This document shows, in pieces, positions 45,001 through 52,724 of a stretch of DNA of 64,000 nucleotides (its first letter is position 1; each line of letters begins with the position of its first letter). The stretch is taken from NCBI GenBank assembly GCA_002300355.1, contig NSGV01000001.1, positions 496,001 to 560,000 of the forward strand. Direction: 5' to 3'. This DNA is from Streptomyces sp. TLI_235 (lineage in GTDB: Bacteria; Actinomycetota; Actinomycetes; Streptomycetales; Streptomycetaceae). Below the pieces are notes generated by a model. It made no database searches, was not told the origin of the DNA, and saw nothing but the letters and a program-made list of their open reading frames with translations. The translations under genes and the position numbers were made by a program.

Positions 45001-46295
45001 CCGTTGGTGGCACCGGTCAGGAACTCGACCTTGGTGCCGTCATCGCCCTTAATCCGCCAGGTGCAGTTGGACTGCTCTGTGGTGGCCGGCGCATCGCTCT
45101 GACAGGACGCGTCATCCGGGACCAATTCGCCCGAGTGACCCGCCAGGGACAGTGTCAGGTTGGCCCCGGCCCAGCACTGGTCGCCCGAGCCGGCAATGCC
45201 GGCCTTGGAGCACGGCTTGTAGAAGCGCTCGACGAAGCCGGCGCTGTAGTCCCAGCCGTCGCCGATCCAGGAGGCCTGGGAGTTCGTCGCGGAGGTCTTG
45301 CCGTCCACCGATGTTGAGTCGTAGCCGAGCGTCACTCCAGGGACTGCGCCGCCAAGTGTGGCGGGGCTCTGGATGGGATACGAGTATGCGAAGCCGCCCG
45401 ACGACCCTCCACTGGTCCATGCCTGGGACGGGTTCAGCGGCGTCGCCGTGTAGGAACCGGCACCGCTGGAGGAGCCCGATACGGCGGCAAGCACCACGCT
45501 GCCGTTCCCCGATGTGGCCGTCGCAGTGAGTGCCTGGATGTGCGTTCCGGTGGAACCGCTGCTGGCGGGCAGGGTGATGTCGGCGATCAGCTTCTTCGTG
45601 GCAGCGTCGTAGTGCGAAGGGACCGGCGTCTGCTCGAGGCAGCCCTTGACCTGGGGCGAGGTGAGTGAGCAGGCGGGAAGCGCGACCAGGTGGGAGCGGG
45701 CGATCCAGTCCGCGCCGAAGGCGGTGTCCACCCGGGTGCTGTCGACGAAGATCCGGACCGGGCGAGCGTCGGCCTTGTCCGGGCGGGAGAGCGCCATGGC
45801 CAGACCGGAGATACCGGCCGCCTGGGCGGTCTTGGCGTCGGGGACGTCGACATCGACGGTCTGTTCACCGGCCGCCGTGGCGGCCAGGGGTGCCAGTGCG
45901 ACCGGCAGGCCGTCCGCGGGTGTCTGGGGCCCAACGGCCGCTGCGCTGTCGTGCTGGGCCTTCGCCTGGGGCTTCGGGGAGGCAGCCAGCTTCACACTCG
46001 CGTGTCCACGCGGTGGCATGTTAACGAGCTTGGCCGGCGCCCAGACCGGGGGAACAGGGTGTGCCGGCTTTGTCACCGCGGAATTCGGAACGGCGTGTCC
46101 CTCTACCGAGGCCGTCTTGGGCAGCGAGGTGTTGGGAGGCTCCCACTTACGTGAGAAATCGGGGCTGGCGGCCACCGCCACCGACACCGGCGCGATCAGT
46201 GAGCCGAGCACCGCTGCTGCGGTGATCGTCGCCAGCCTCCGCAACGCCCTTGCGCGGGCGTGCCGGACGGCACCCACGCCCCGTAGCAAAGCCAC
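38994..46295 (-). CDS. Secreted RHS/YD-repeat polymorphic toxin with HINT domain and TreTu-like tip
   Basis: From GTG 46295 the protein has 2433 residues. Residues ~15-42 form a Sec signal peptide (LATITAAAVLGSLIAPVSVA). To about 900 there is a beta-rich N-terminal region, then many YD repeats (YDANGR-like units, such as ATTTDARGQSLTRTYDLLGR) up to the RHS core end (LTNLGAREYQPTTGRFLNPD, DPSGL near 1970). From 2167 to ~2320 there is a HINT protease: CFGRNSFTADTHVLMADGST, TWHHPFWD, and the end NTPVLVHN. The last ~109 residues are the toxin: VTVGRWMSTEEYQKMLDTG, YVEFDVPHSLLSPGG. They resemble TreTu, an ADP-ribosyltransferase of EF-Tu. GTG 46295 is preferred over ATG 46322 because GGGGGGAA precedes it by 6 bp. 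The tail should be freed by HINT cleavage. Confidence 0.8.
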   Translation of the reverse strand: MALLRGVGAVRHARARALRRLATITAAAVLGSLIAPVSVAVAASPDFSRKWEPPNTSLPKTASVEGHAVPNSAVTKPAHPVPPVWAPAKLVNMPPRGHASVKLAASPKPQAKAQHDSAAAVGPQTPADGLPVALAPLAATAAGEQTVDVDVPDAKTAQAAGISGLAMALSRPDKADARPVRIFVDSTRVDTAFGADWIARSHLVALPACSLTSPQVKGCLEQTPVPSHYDAATKKLIADITLPASSGSTGTHIQALTATATSGNGSVVLAAVSGSSSGAGSYTATPLNPSQAWTSGGSSGGFAYSYPIQSPATLGGAVPGVTLGYDSTSVDGKTSATNSQASWIGDGWDYSAGFVERFYKPCSKAGIAGSGDQCWAGANLTLSLAGHSGELVPDDASCQSDAPATTEQSNCTWRIKGDDGTKVEFLTGATNGTWNGSFIKVTDTGGTVYYFGLNHLPSATGNPTGTGPASGAAWTVPVYSPNRGDPCHDSAKGNDSWCQTAWRWNLDYVVDTHGNLTTYTYTPESNSYARGGGQNNGTGTNTSYTRSGVLAAIGYGQLLSDQLNAAGGYKPAAQIVFTPAERCVTSTTACDPSQRTTANATNWPDVPLDEQCGATGTCTNYGPTFWTTKWLSAITTQVRVNGAYQDVDSYALKHVFINVQNTTESTQVPWLASVQHTGKDIQASSTQVVLPAVSFTAMLLPNRVDGSNLVPSPPAYNRPRIQLITTETGGTIGVDYKPAGCSRVNHVMPASADSDTRSCYNVKWSPPGSIAGSDPIDDWFLRYPVNTVTVNANTPGAVPMATAYTYGNAAWHRNDSPLTDDKNRTWDVFRGYASVTTVRGSGNDGPKAQSSTTYYQGMDGDKTAIGTRSATVAGPNSGPVTDADWLSGQTLESDTYTQADGSITAYTVNTSSGPATTATHSRGTLPALIARYSSTTVTSVSKARKADGTWGTTTKTTTTDAAHNNRQLTALDAADGLPDVCTRYAYATGPDPQRSSLSAQSVVVSGANACSATASATNTVSGARTLYDSLDYGKAGAVGDVTASQVLDSWDSGGNPVYTTTATSTYDDYGRGLTATDPNATDKAHTNGATTTTSYGAANAGELPNSLTLTSPAPAGAVDVDTGRTATTTLDTARSLPLTVADTNGRVTTQKYDALGRLTAVWLPGRATTASASKAFAYSVPGIVNNAAVPPTIITTTLAGTTAQADNHTLSIQIMDGLGRTIQTQSSPAASAYTGRMINDAAYDSQGRILRTNAAWYNNDTAPVTALYQTTTGEVPAQTYTVYDGLGRPVTSQFLAHGTVQTTTTTGYPGVDRVDVSPPSGATPTSTVRDARGRTAQLWQYKTPTATGNSADADITTYTYTPAGQAATRTDAAGNTWTYGYDQRGRQNTATDPDTGTSTSTYDADGRLATTTDARGQSLTRTYDLLGRPTATYTGTAVDTAKQLTALTYDTVVKGQPASSTRYVGGASGSAYTTAVLAYNTAYQPTKTTTTIPGSEIGSATPFTYTYQAVYDPGTGLLTKDSRSAVGDIAAELVNYGYDTNGTLQSYGSPTFTYDLSNDYDAHGRPIRATLNPWGTQIVVTNTFDEPTGRQLTQFVDKQTAGTGAVQQTTYTYDPAGRITAIRGIADNTPSATDLQCFTYDYLGRLTTAWSDTGALTQSVQPTVGGRGSCANTSPTSGAQAPLKTTVGGPAAYWQSYTYDLTGNRKQLVQHNPAGDTTKDTTLTQDFPAPGTVNTKTTAPGTGGGTGGPHTLLGTTATGITGPTGSTLQYDAAGNTTAVTDTSGTTSLTWDVEEKLVSTTKTGGAGSTTYLYDATGNQLIRRDPGKTTINLGGGDELVYNTTAKTTTGVRYYQIPAGVTLVRQGGTSTYQISDHHGTGSLALDATTLAESRRPSDPFGNPRGTQPTTWAGDHGFVGGTKDDATGLTNLGAREYQPTTGRFLNPDPILAPDNPQQWNGYAYSNNDPVNLSDPSGLFCDGCTTNNPGSAWNDGHPGCAATTCYNSDGSTTNVENTVHVHNTPPHHKSGDDGKDHYVAGIRILTAKELAARGWSGTYEEQVALWTRNVCLGVHTPNYDAMCSLAGRAGMLDATSPGQKVVAAAFTALAFCVLAPEVCVSAAFAAAQGEVDVASGGSLAVGGSSLYLVERAAEAFFGKMAAREVDDLAAGCFGRNSFTADTHVLMADGSTKPISDIKVGDEVSATNPVTGATKPEKVVATITTPDDQDFTDLTTTKTQTAATEKSQPQTSLTTTWHHPFWDATTQRWTDVSQLQVGHTLRQPDGETVLVTAVRNYHQHALTFNLTIADLHTYYVLSGNTPVLVHNDGGSDLVTVGRWMSTEEYQKMLDTGMVQAGAGDRTFVVYPASPDAYISARPGSVYVEFDVPHSLLSPGGRPGDYKLSGPASLDARLAARKGLPAPQMPAAENIRLGGGSGCP

Positions 46296-46569
46296 CGAAC
46301 TTCCCCCCTGCCGGCCAAGCATCCGCCCGGCCCGATTGGTTCCTGAGCAAACGGGCGGATCGTAGCCGCCATCGAACCAGCAGGATCAAGAGGAGAGAAG
46401 AAGTCTTTACCTTGTGATTGATGTCATAGCCCAGGCATATCGTCCGCCAGCAGCGCATTCCGGACAGCCTCTCCACATATGCCGTTGCAGAGAGCCGCTC
46501 CGAGTCGAGAGCGTGTCGATGACCTGCGCGCACATGTGGGTCCGTCACATACATTTCAGGGGGCTCGCT
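46296..46569. promoter_or_regulatory. Shared promoter region of toxin and LamG genes
   Basis: These 274 bp separate the two divergent giant genes. It is A/T-richer than its surroundings near 46380-46450 (AAGAGGAGAGAAGAAGTC, TTGTGATTGATGTC). Both genes begin with a G-rich ribosome site (GGGGGGAA and AGGGGGG) and non-ATG starts. No clear consensus boxes stand out; coordinated expression of the pair is inferred. Confidence 0.45.
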
Positions 46570-49500
46570 TTGACCACATCTCGCCGCGGTGACAGGCCGT
46601 CACTTCGCGCCTTGACCGTCACCACCGCGCTGGCGGTGTCCGCGGCTCTCACCACGGCGGTCCTACCCGCGATGGCCGACACGGCGATGCCCTCCCAGGA
46701 TCACATCACTGCAGCAACGGCGGAGCGCGCAGCGGAGCAGCCGCCGGCCGGCGAGACCGAGCAGGCCCTAGCAAAGGCGAAGGCGACCGGGCAGAAGGTT
46801 GCGATCACCTCGCTGACGACGGAGTTCAGTGAGACCGCGGCTACGCCGGATGGGCACCTGGCGTTGACCAGTCACCCCGACCAGCAGCGGGTGAAGAAGG
46901 ACGACGCCTGGACGGCGCTGGACGCGAGCCTGATAGCGAACGCTGACGGCACGTTCTCACCGAAGGCAGCGGCCGGTGCGCTGGTGCTGTCCAAGGGCGG
47001 CGGTGGTCCGCTCGCGACGATGACCAGTGCGGACGGCAAGAAGCTTTCCTTGAGCGCCCCGTTCGCGCTGCCCACGCCGAGTGTCAAGGGCGACAGCCTG
47101 CTCTACCCTTCGGTGGCACCGGACATCGACCTCAAGGTCACCGCGACCAAGGCTGGCGGGCTTACCACGGTACTCGTCGTCAGGACCCAGGCCGCCGCGG
47201 CCAATTCCGCGTTGAAGAACCTGCACTTCGACACCGTCGCCGACGGCGTCACCGTCACCAGCGACCAAGGTGGCAACCTGACCGCCACCGCGTCGGACGG
47301 CAAGCCGCGGTGGCTCGCCCCCACCTCGCAGATGTGGGACAGCACCGCCCCCGCAACCGATACGGCGAAGATCGCACTGACCCGCTCCCCGGCCCGGAAT
47401 GCGGTAGGCGCGGACTCCACCACCGACACCGGCGCCACCAGCAAGGCATCGACGACCAGCACCGCCGAAGGCCCCGGAGTCGGTGCGAAGACCGCGGGGA
47501 TGCCGGTCACCGCCACAACCCGCGGTGTCAGCCTGGCACCCGACCAGGACCTGCTCGCCCACGGCACCGCCCCGTACTTCATCGACCCCGCCTGGGTCCC
47601 GCTGACCACGGCGGCCAACGCCTGGACCTGGGTCCAGTCCGCCCACCCGACCACCACCAACGGGAACCGCACCGGCAGTGCCGACCAGGACCACCCCGGG
47701 GCCGGCCTCTGCGGGTACTACGCCGCCGGTGGCAGCTGCTCGCCATCCGACGTGTACCGCACGTTCTACCAGTTCAACACCAGTCCCCTGCACGGCGCGG
47801 TCTTCCACTACGCGCGGATGGACCTGCAGGAGTACGTGTCGGCCGACTGGTCCTGCACCAACACCTACCCCCTGGACCTGTACCTCACCGGAGCCATCGA
47901 CGGCACGACGAGCTGGGAGCGGAAGCCCGGCCCGATCGGCGGCACGCTCGGCCGCCAGTGGGTCGGCGGCTCCGGACACGGCAACTGCTACGACAACGTG
48001 CCGTTCAGCTACGACATCACCGGCACCCTGCAGCAGTACGGCGGCGACCACGACACACTGACCTTCGGCCTGTACGGCGACGAGAGCAACCAGAACGGCT
48101 TCAAACGCTTTACCTACCAGCCCTCGTTGTACGTGGAGTACGACCGGGTGCCCAACACCCCGACCAACCCGGGCGTGTCGCCCGCGCCGAAGATCGTGAG
48201 CCCGTCGCAGACCACCCAGTCGTGCGGCAACGGCATCAGCACCGCCTGGGCCTGGCTCGGCGCCGGCGCAGACCGGACCGGCGGGGTGACGATCAACTCC
48301 ACCGTCTCCAGCCCGATCCAGAGCCAGCTCTACACCTGGAACCACATCTGGGACTACAACCTGCCCAACGCACCCGACGTGGACAGCGGCTACTCGCCAC
48401 TGGTGGCCAGCGGTGGCGACGCGCCGTTCACCGTCAAGCCCGGTGTGATCAAGGACGGGCACTCCTACGGCTACAGCATCATGGCCAGCGACCAGTTGGC
48501 CGGCGTGTCGTGGTCGGGCGCCACCCCCGTGTGCTTCTTCAAGGTCGACACCACGCCGCCCACCCTGTCCTTCCCCGGGACGGTCAGCGACCCCGCCACG
48601 CAGTTCCCGCCCTCCGGCAACGGCCAGGCGTCGAAGATCTACGCCGGGCAGAGCGGCGCGGTGCCGTTCACCGCAGCCGACCCCAACCCCAGCGGCCTCA
48701 ACACCTCCGGCCTCGCCTGCCTGCGCTGGAGCTGGGACCCGCAGCTCGCAGGCGCGACCTGGCAGTGCGGTGCGGCCATGCCCACCGGCCAGATCCCGAA
48801 CATCACCCCCGGCCACTGGGGCACCAACATCCTCTACGTCCAGGCCGAGGACAACGCCGGCAATCTCTCCCCGATCGCCCCGTACGCGTTCTACGTGCCG
48901 TGGAACCCTTCCGGGCCGGCCCCGGCCTTCGGCGACGTCACCGGCGACGGGGTACCTGACATCCTCGCCCCGGACGCCGGCGGAAACCTGCGCGCCTACA
49001 CCGTCCCCGGCAACCCGCAGGCCGGCAATCCCACCACCCTGCTGGCCGCGAAGAAGGCCGGCTCGCCGGGCGGTGACTCCTGGGCCAACTACCGCACCAC
49101 CCACCGCGGCAGCCTGCGCGGCGGCATGAACGTCGACGACCTGATCGTCCACAAGGACGGCGCCGCCGCAATGTACTACTACAAGAATCCCGGGAACACC
49201 GGAGTCCCCGGCGTCTTCGACACCAAGCAGACCATCGCCAAACCGACTTGCGCCCCCATGGCTGGCCGTCCCGACAACTGCACCGGCTACAACGCCACCG
49301 ACTGGTCCACCGTCCTGCAGATCGCCGCTCTCGGAGACCCGGCCACCGGCAGCCTCGACACAGCCAAGAAGTTCCAGAACCGCACCGGACTGCTCACCGT
49401 CGAGACCAACCCGGCCACCCAGGACGGCACGCTCTGGTTCTACCCCTCCTACAGCGACACCGCACTCGCCGCCCCCATCAAGATCAGCTCCGACGGTTGG

Positions 49501-50532
49501 AAGAGTTGGGACCTGATCTCCCCCGGCGACTGGGCCGGCCAGGGCCACCCCGGGCTGTGGGCCCGCAACTCGGGCAACGGCGACCTGCGCGGATACACCT
49601 TCACCGCCGGCACCGGCACGTACACCGACCCCGACTTCGGGACCGAAACCTCCTACCCCATCATCACCGACATCGCCTCCGACGCCCAGATCGTAAGTCG
49701 GGTGTATTCCACGAGCTGGCCGCGCGTCGGCTCCGACGGCGACCTCACCGGCAGCACCAACCCCACCCTGTGGGGCATCACCCCCGCCGGCGCCGTCCAG
49801 GTCTGGACCGGCGAGCGCACCGGCACGACCACCGCCCCCGGCTACACCTGGGCCACCGGGCCCGACACCGTACTGAGCACCGCGCTCGGCACCGACCAGT
49901 GGCCGCTGACCGCTACGAGCAGCAACAACAACACCGCCACCGACAGCAGTGGACTCAACCCCGCCACCATCGTCGGCACCGCCGCCTGGGAAGCCGACCA
50001 CAAGAGCACCACCGACGCGGCCTTGACGCTCAACGGCAATACCTACCTCAAGACCGCCACCGCCTCCGTCGACACCAGCCAGAGCTACTCCGTCTCCGCC
50101 TGGGCCAAGATCAGCAACCTCAACGGCTACCAGACCTTCGTCACCCAGAACGCCAACACCCGGGGCGCGTACTACCTCCAGTACTCCCAGGCGTTCAACG
50201 CCTGGACCTTCGTCTCCCCCTCCACCGACAACATCTCCCCATCCACCTACTACGCCGCCCACGCCTCCGCCCCGCCCCAGACCGGCCAGTGGACTCACTT
50301 GGTGGCCACCTACGACGCCACCACCCATGCCATGACGCTCTACGTCAACGGCCAGTACGCCGGCGCCGGCACCAACCCCACGCCGTGGAACGCCACCGGC
50401 CCCATCACCATCGGCGCCAACGCCACCAGCCAGTACCCCGTCGACAACAAGACCGTTGGCGCCGTCAGCGACGTTCGCACCTTCCCCTACGCCCTCACCC
50501 CGTCCCAGGTCACGGCCCTCTACAGCAGCTGA
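46570..50532 (+). CDS. Giant secreted LamG-domain protein
   Basis: From TTG 46570 the product has 1320 residues. It starts with a twin-basic region (TTSRRGDRPSLRALTVTTAL) and a hydrophobic signal (AVSAALTTAVLPAMADTAMP). The N-terminal half contains Ser/Thr/Ala-rich beta-sandwich regions (DDAWTALDASLIANADGTFS, DVYRTFYQFNTSPL, SLYVEYDRVP) of DNRLRE type. The middle contains a propeller-like FG-GAP repeat area (FGDVTGDGVPDILAPDAGGN). The C-terminal ~220 residues form a LamG/concanavalin-like lectin domain (YSVSAWAKISNLNGYQTFVT, THLVATYDATTHAMTLYVNG). TTG 46570 has AGGGGGG 7 bp upstream. Such proteins are regularly next to RHS genes in Streptomyces; a role in binding the cell surface or presenting the toxin is inferred. 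Confidence 0.8.
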   Translation: MTTSRRGDRPSLRALTVTTALAVSAALTTAVLPAMADTAMPSQDHITAATAERAAEQPPAGETEQALAKAKATGQKVAITSLTTEFSETAATPDGHLALTSHPDQQRVKKDDAWTALDASLIANADGTFSPKAAAGALVLSKGGGGPLATMTSADGKKLSLSAPFALPTPSVKGDSLLYPSVAPDIDLKVTATKAGGLTTVLVVRTQAAAANSALKNLHFDTVADGVTVTSDQGGNLTATASDGKPRWLAPTSQMWDSTAPATDTAKIALTRSPARNAVGADSTTDTGATSKASTTSTAEGPGVGAKTAGMPVTATTRGVSLAPDQDLLAHGTAPYFIDPAWVPLTTAANAWTWVQSAHPTTTNGNRTGSADQDHPGAGLCGYYAAGGSCSPSDVYRTFYQFNTSPLHGAVFHYARMDLQEYVSADWSCTNTYPLDLYLTGAIDGTTSWERKPGPIGGTLGRQWVGGSGHGNCYDNVPFSYDITGTLQQYGGDHDTLTFGLYGDESNQNGFKRFTYQPSLYVEYDRVPNTPTNPGVSPAPKIVSPSQTTQSCGNGISTAWAWLGAGADRTGGVTINSTVSSPIQSQLYTWNHIWDYNLPNAPDVDSGYSPLVASGGDAPFTVKPGVIKDGHSYGYSIMASDQLAGVSWSGATPVCFFKVDTTPPTLSFPGTVSDPATQFPPSGNGQASKIYAGQSGAVPFTAADPNPSGLNTSGLACLRWSWDPQLAGATWQCGAAMPTGQIPNITPGHWGTNILYVQAEDNAGNLSPIAPYAFYVPWNPSGPAPAFGDVTGDGVPDILAPDAGGNLRAYTVPGNPQAGNPTTLLAAKKAGSPGGDSWANYRTTHRGSLRGGMNVDDLIVHKDGAAAMYYYKNPGNTGVPGVFDTKQTIAKPTCAPMAGRPDNCTGYNATDWSTVLQIAALGDPATGSLDTAKKFQNRTGLLTVETNPATQDGTLWFYPSYSDTALAAPIKISSDGWKSWDLISPGDWAGQGHPGLWARNSGNGDLRGYTFTAGTGTYTDPDFGTETSYPIITDIASDAQIVSRVYSTSWPRVGSDGDLTGSTNPTLWGITPAGAVQVWTGERTGTTTAPGYTWATGPDTVLSTALGTDQWPLTATSSNNNTATDSSGLNPATIVGTAAWEADHKSTTDAALTLNGNTYLKTATASVDTSQSYSVSAWAKISNLNGYQTFVTQNANTRGAYYLQYSQAFNAWTFVSPSTDNISPSTYYAAHASAPPQTGQWTHLVATYDATTHAMTLYVNGQYAGAGTNPTPWNATGPITIGANATSQYPVDNKTVGAVSDVRTFPYALTPSQVTALYSS

Positions 50533-50546
50533 CACACCACCCAGTC

Positions 50547-50580
50547 CAAGGGCCTGCGGGGAACCATCCGCAGGCCCTTG
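50547..50580. terminator. Bidirectional terminator
   Basis: A perfect 13-bp stem, CAAGGGCCTGCGG (50547-50559) and its complement (50568-50580), has an 8-base loop. It lies between the convergent LamG gene (stop 50532) and VanZ gene (stop 50583). Confidence 0.8.
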
Positions 50581-50582
50581 TC

Positions 50583-51209
50583 CTATTCAGAAACGTCTTC
50601 CGCAGTTCTGACGCCTGGAGACCTGGGCGCATACGCGCCCTCCGGGCGCTCCCGCAGCGTGAGGGCGGACGCGGGGCCGCGCCGGGCCCGCAGGGCACGG
50701 ACGGCCCCGCGGACCGGCGGCGCGCCGATCAGGCCGAGCACCGCGCCGATCGCCAGGCCGAACAGGTTGTCCCAGACGTCCTGCTCGTCGCAGGCCCGGC
50801 CGAGCACCGGCAGTGCGTACTGCAGGGCCTCCACGCCGACCGGCAGGGCGAGCGCGGTGACCGTGCCGGCGATCCGCCGCGGCCAGGTTCCGGCCAGCGC
50901 GACGGCGGCGCCGAGCGGGACGAACAGCGCCAGGTTGAGGCTGCTCTGGGTGGCGGTGAGCAGCTCGGCGAGCGGCCGCGGCCCGGCCTGGCCGAACACG
51001 CAGGCGTCGGCGGCGTAGCGGGCGTTCTCCCAGAGCGGGCGGCGGATGTCCGGGAGCAGGGTGAGGGTGACGATCCCGCCGAGCGAGAGCACGAGGAGGA
51101 AGCCGGCGACCCGGTGCGCGGCGAGCAGTCGGCCCGCCGGACGGGCTAGCAGCAGGGCCAGCACGAGCGAGCCGAGCACCCCGGGCCACAGCAGCGGGGA
51201 TGCGTCCAT
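50583..51209 (-). CDS. VanZ-family membrane protein
   Basis: The 208-residue protein has four or five hydrophobic segments and VanZ family marks: GFLLVLSLGGIVTLTLLPDI near residue 37, SLNLALFVPLGAAVALAG near 88, then ALALPVGVEALQYALPVLGR and DVWDNLFGLAIGAVLG near 150. The 'N...FVPLG' and 'E..Q......R..D..D...N..G' patterns are the family signature. VanZ proteins can confer low-level teicoplanin tolerance, but most chromosomal ones have no known role. ATG 51209 is used; GTG 51224 is possible. The C-terminal ~40 residues are basic and cytoplasmic. Confidence 0.85.
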   Translation of the reverse strand: MDASPLLWPGVLGSLVLALLLARPAGRLLAAHRVAGFLLVLSLGGIVTLTLLPDIRRPLWENARYAADACVFGQAGPRPLAELLTATQSSLNLALFVPLGAAVALAGTWPRRIAGTVTALALPVGVEALQYALPVLGRACDEQDVWDNLFGLAIGAVLGLIGAPPVRGAVRALRARRGPASALTLRERPEGAYAPRSPGVRTAEDVSE

Positions 51210-51526
51210 GACAGCTTTGATCACGGAACCGGGGACGCCGGGCGCGCCGCGCCCGGTTCGCCACCTGCAGTGACGGACCCCGGCTCTGCCCCGGCGGACG
51301 GGGATTCGCCGGACGATCACACGCACGAGCGACGTCACCCCCGTGCGCCCTTCCTGCTCCCCCTCACGCTCCGTCACCGTGACTCACAGGCGGATCGCTC
51401 GGACACGTACCGATACCGGCCGCTTTCCCGTCACGATCTCCACATGTCGAGGAAACTGATCCGTCATCACATGCGTTTATCAACGTGAACATGTCCGGCC
51501 GGCCGGCCACGGGAGGGGGAGCACCG
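51210..51526. other. Intergenic region
   Basis: This holds the divergent promoters of VanZ and the small secreted protein. Several A/T-richer stretches occur at 51330-51490 (CACATGTCGAGGAAAC, ATGCGTTTATCAACGTG). No gene is seen. Confidence 0.4.
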
Positions 51527-51898
51527 GTGCGTACACGCGGCACGATCGCCGGCCTGCTGGCCGCCCTGCTCGGCCTCGCCCTGCTGCTGGGCGGCGGCGC
51601 CTCCGGTGCCCTGAAGCCCCGCCAGGCCGTTCCGGCCGCGGCCTCCGCCGACGTCGCCGAGCACAAGGAGACCGAGAAGGAGCTGCCGGCCGGTGTGCCG
51701 CTGCGGCACGGCCCGCACGCGGCCGGCCGGCCCGCCCCGGGCGGCGGCACCGTACTGCGGCCGGTCGCCTCCGCCGTGGCGGCCACCGCGGCCGCCGACC
51801 CGTCCGCCCGGCCCGGGGCGCCCGGCGCGCCCCTCCCCTACCCGTCCAGACCCACCGGTGGATCCACCGCCTCCATGTACCAGGTCTTCCGCTGCTGA
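51527..51898 (+). CDS. Small secreted or membrane-anchored protein
   Basis: The 123-residue protein begins with a signal sequence or anchor: a basic start (VRTRGT) and the helix IAGLLAALLGLALLLGGGAS. The rest is rich in Pro, Ala and Gly (VPAAASADVAEHKETEKELP, GPHAAGRPAPGGG) and ends SMYQVFRC. No family is recognised. GTG 51527 is chosen because GGGAGGGGGA precedes it by 6 bp; an earlier GTG at 51485 lacks a ribosome site. It may be an envelope protein. The carbonic anhydrase gene follows in the same direction after 177 bp. Confidence 0.55.
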   Translation: MRTRGTIAGLLAALLGLALLLGGGASGALKPRQAVPAAASADVAEHKETEKELPAGVPLRHGPHAAGRPAPGGGTVLRPVASAVAATAAADPSARPGAPGAPLPYPSRPTGGSTASMYQVFRC

Positions 51899-52075
51899 CC
51901 GTGCCCGGGGCCCGCTCGTCGGGCCCCGCCGCCCGGCCCGCGACCGCATCGCGCTGACCCGCGCCCGGCCGCGCCGCCGCACGCTCACCGCGACCGCCGC
52001 CCGCCGCGGCGGGAAGCCCTCGTCCACATCACGCCCCCGCGCGACCGCGCGCCGGGGCCATGGAGGTATGCCCCG

Positions 52076-52678
52076 ATGGACCCCTTGATCGACCGCGCCC
52101 GCTCCTTCCGCGACCGGGCCGCCCAGGACGGCCGGCAGTTCCTCGGCCTGGCGGCCGGGCAGTCCCCGCAGGCCCTGTTCATCACCTGCTCCGACTCGCG
52201 GGTCGTCCCGTCCCTGATCACCGGCGCCGACCCCGGCGACCTCTTCGAACTGCGCACCGCGGGCAACATCGTCCCGCCCTACCGGGTCGACCACCCGTCC
52301 GGCGAGGCCGCGACGGTCGAGTACGCCGTCGAGGTGCTCGGCGTACGCGACATCGTCGTGTGCGGCCACTCGCACTGCGGGGCGGTCGGCGCGGTCGTCC
52401 GCGGCGACGACCTCAGCGCCGTGCCGGCCGTCCGCGGCTGGCTGGCGACCACCGACCGCGCCGCGCTCGCCGACGGCCGCGCCGAGATCTTCGACCCCAC
52501 GGTGGCCGGCCCGGTGCAGCGGCACGTCCTGACCCAGCTCGACCGGCTGCGCGGCTACCCGGGCATCGCCCGCCGCACGGCCGACGGGCAACTGCGCCTG
52601 CACGCCTGGTTCTACGAGGTGCACACCGGCCTGGTCCTGGCCCACCGGCCGGACCACGACGCCTTCCTCCCGCTCTGA
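52076..52678 (+). CDS. Beta-class carbonic anhydrase
   Basis: The 200-residue enzyme hydrates CO2 to bicarbonate. Zinc ligands are visible as Cys and Asp in FITCSDSRVVPSLI near residue 37 and His and Cys in VVCGHSHCGAVGAVV near 97. RTAGNIVPPY near 62 and EYAVEVLGVRDIVV are also typical. It is complete. The SulP transporter follows after 46 bp, and this pairing is common: the transporter brings in bicarbonate or sulfate and the anhydrase equilibrates it. ATG 52076 has GGAGGTATGCCCCG upstream. Confidence 0.95.
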   Translation: MDPLIDRARSFRDRAAQDGRQFLGLAAGQSPQALFITCSDSRVVPSLITGADPGDLFELRTAGNIVPPYRVDHPSGEAATVEYAVEVLGVRDIVVCGHSHCGAVGAVVRGDDLSAVPAVRGWLATTDRAALADGRAEIFDPTVAGPVQRHVLTQLDRLRGYPGIARRTADGQLRLHAWFYEVHTGLVLAHRPDHDAFLPL

Positions 52679-52724
52679 GCGGCCCTTGAGCCGGCCGTTC
52701 CACGACCGACCCACAGAGGACCTC

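Noticed and set aside
46957..50535. A 1192-residue minus-strand frame opposite the LamG gene
   Set aside because: It is a Gly/Val/Ala-rich antisense shadow; the plus-strand gene has signal peptide, domains and SD.
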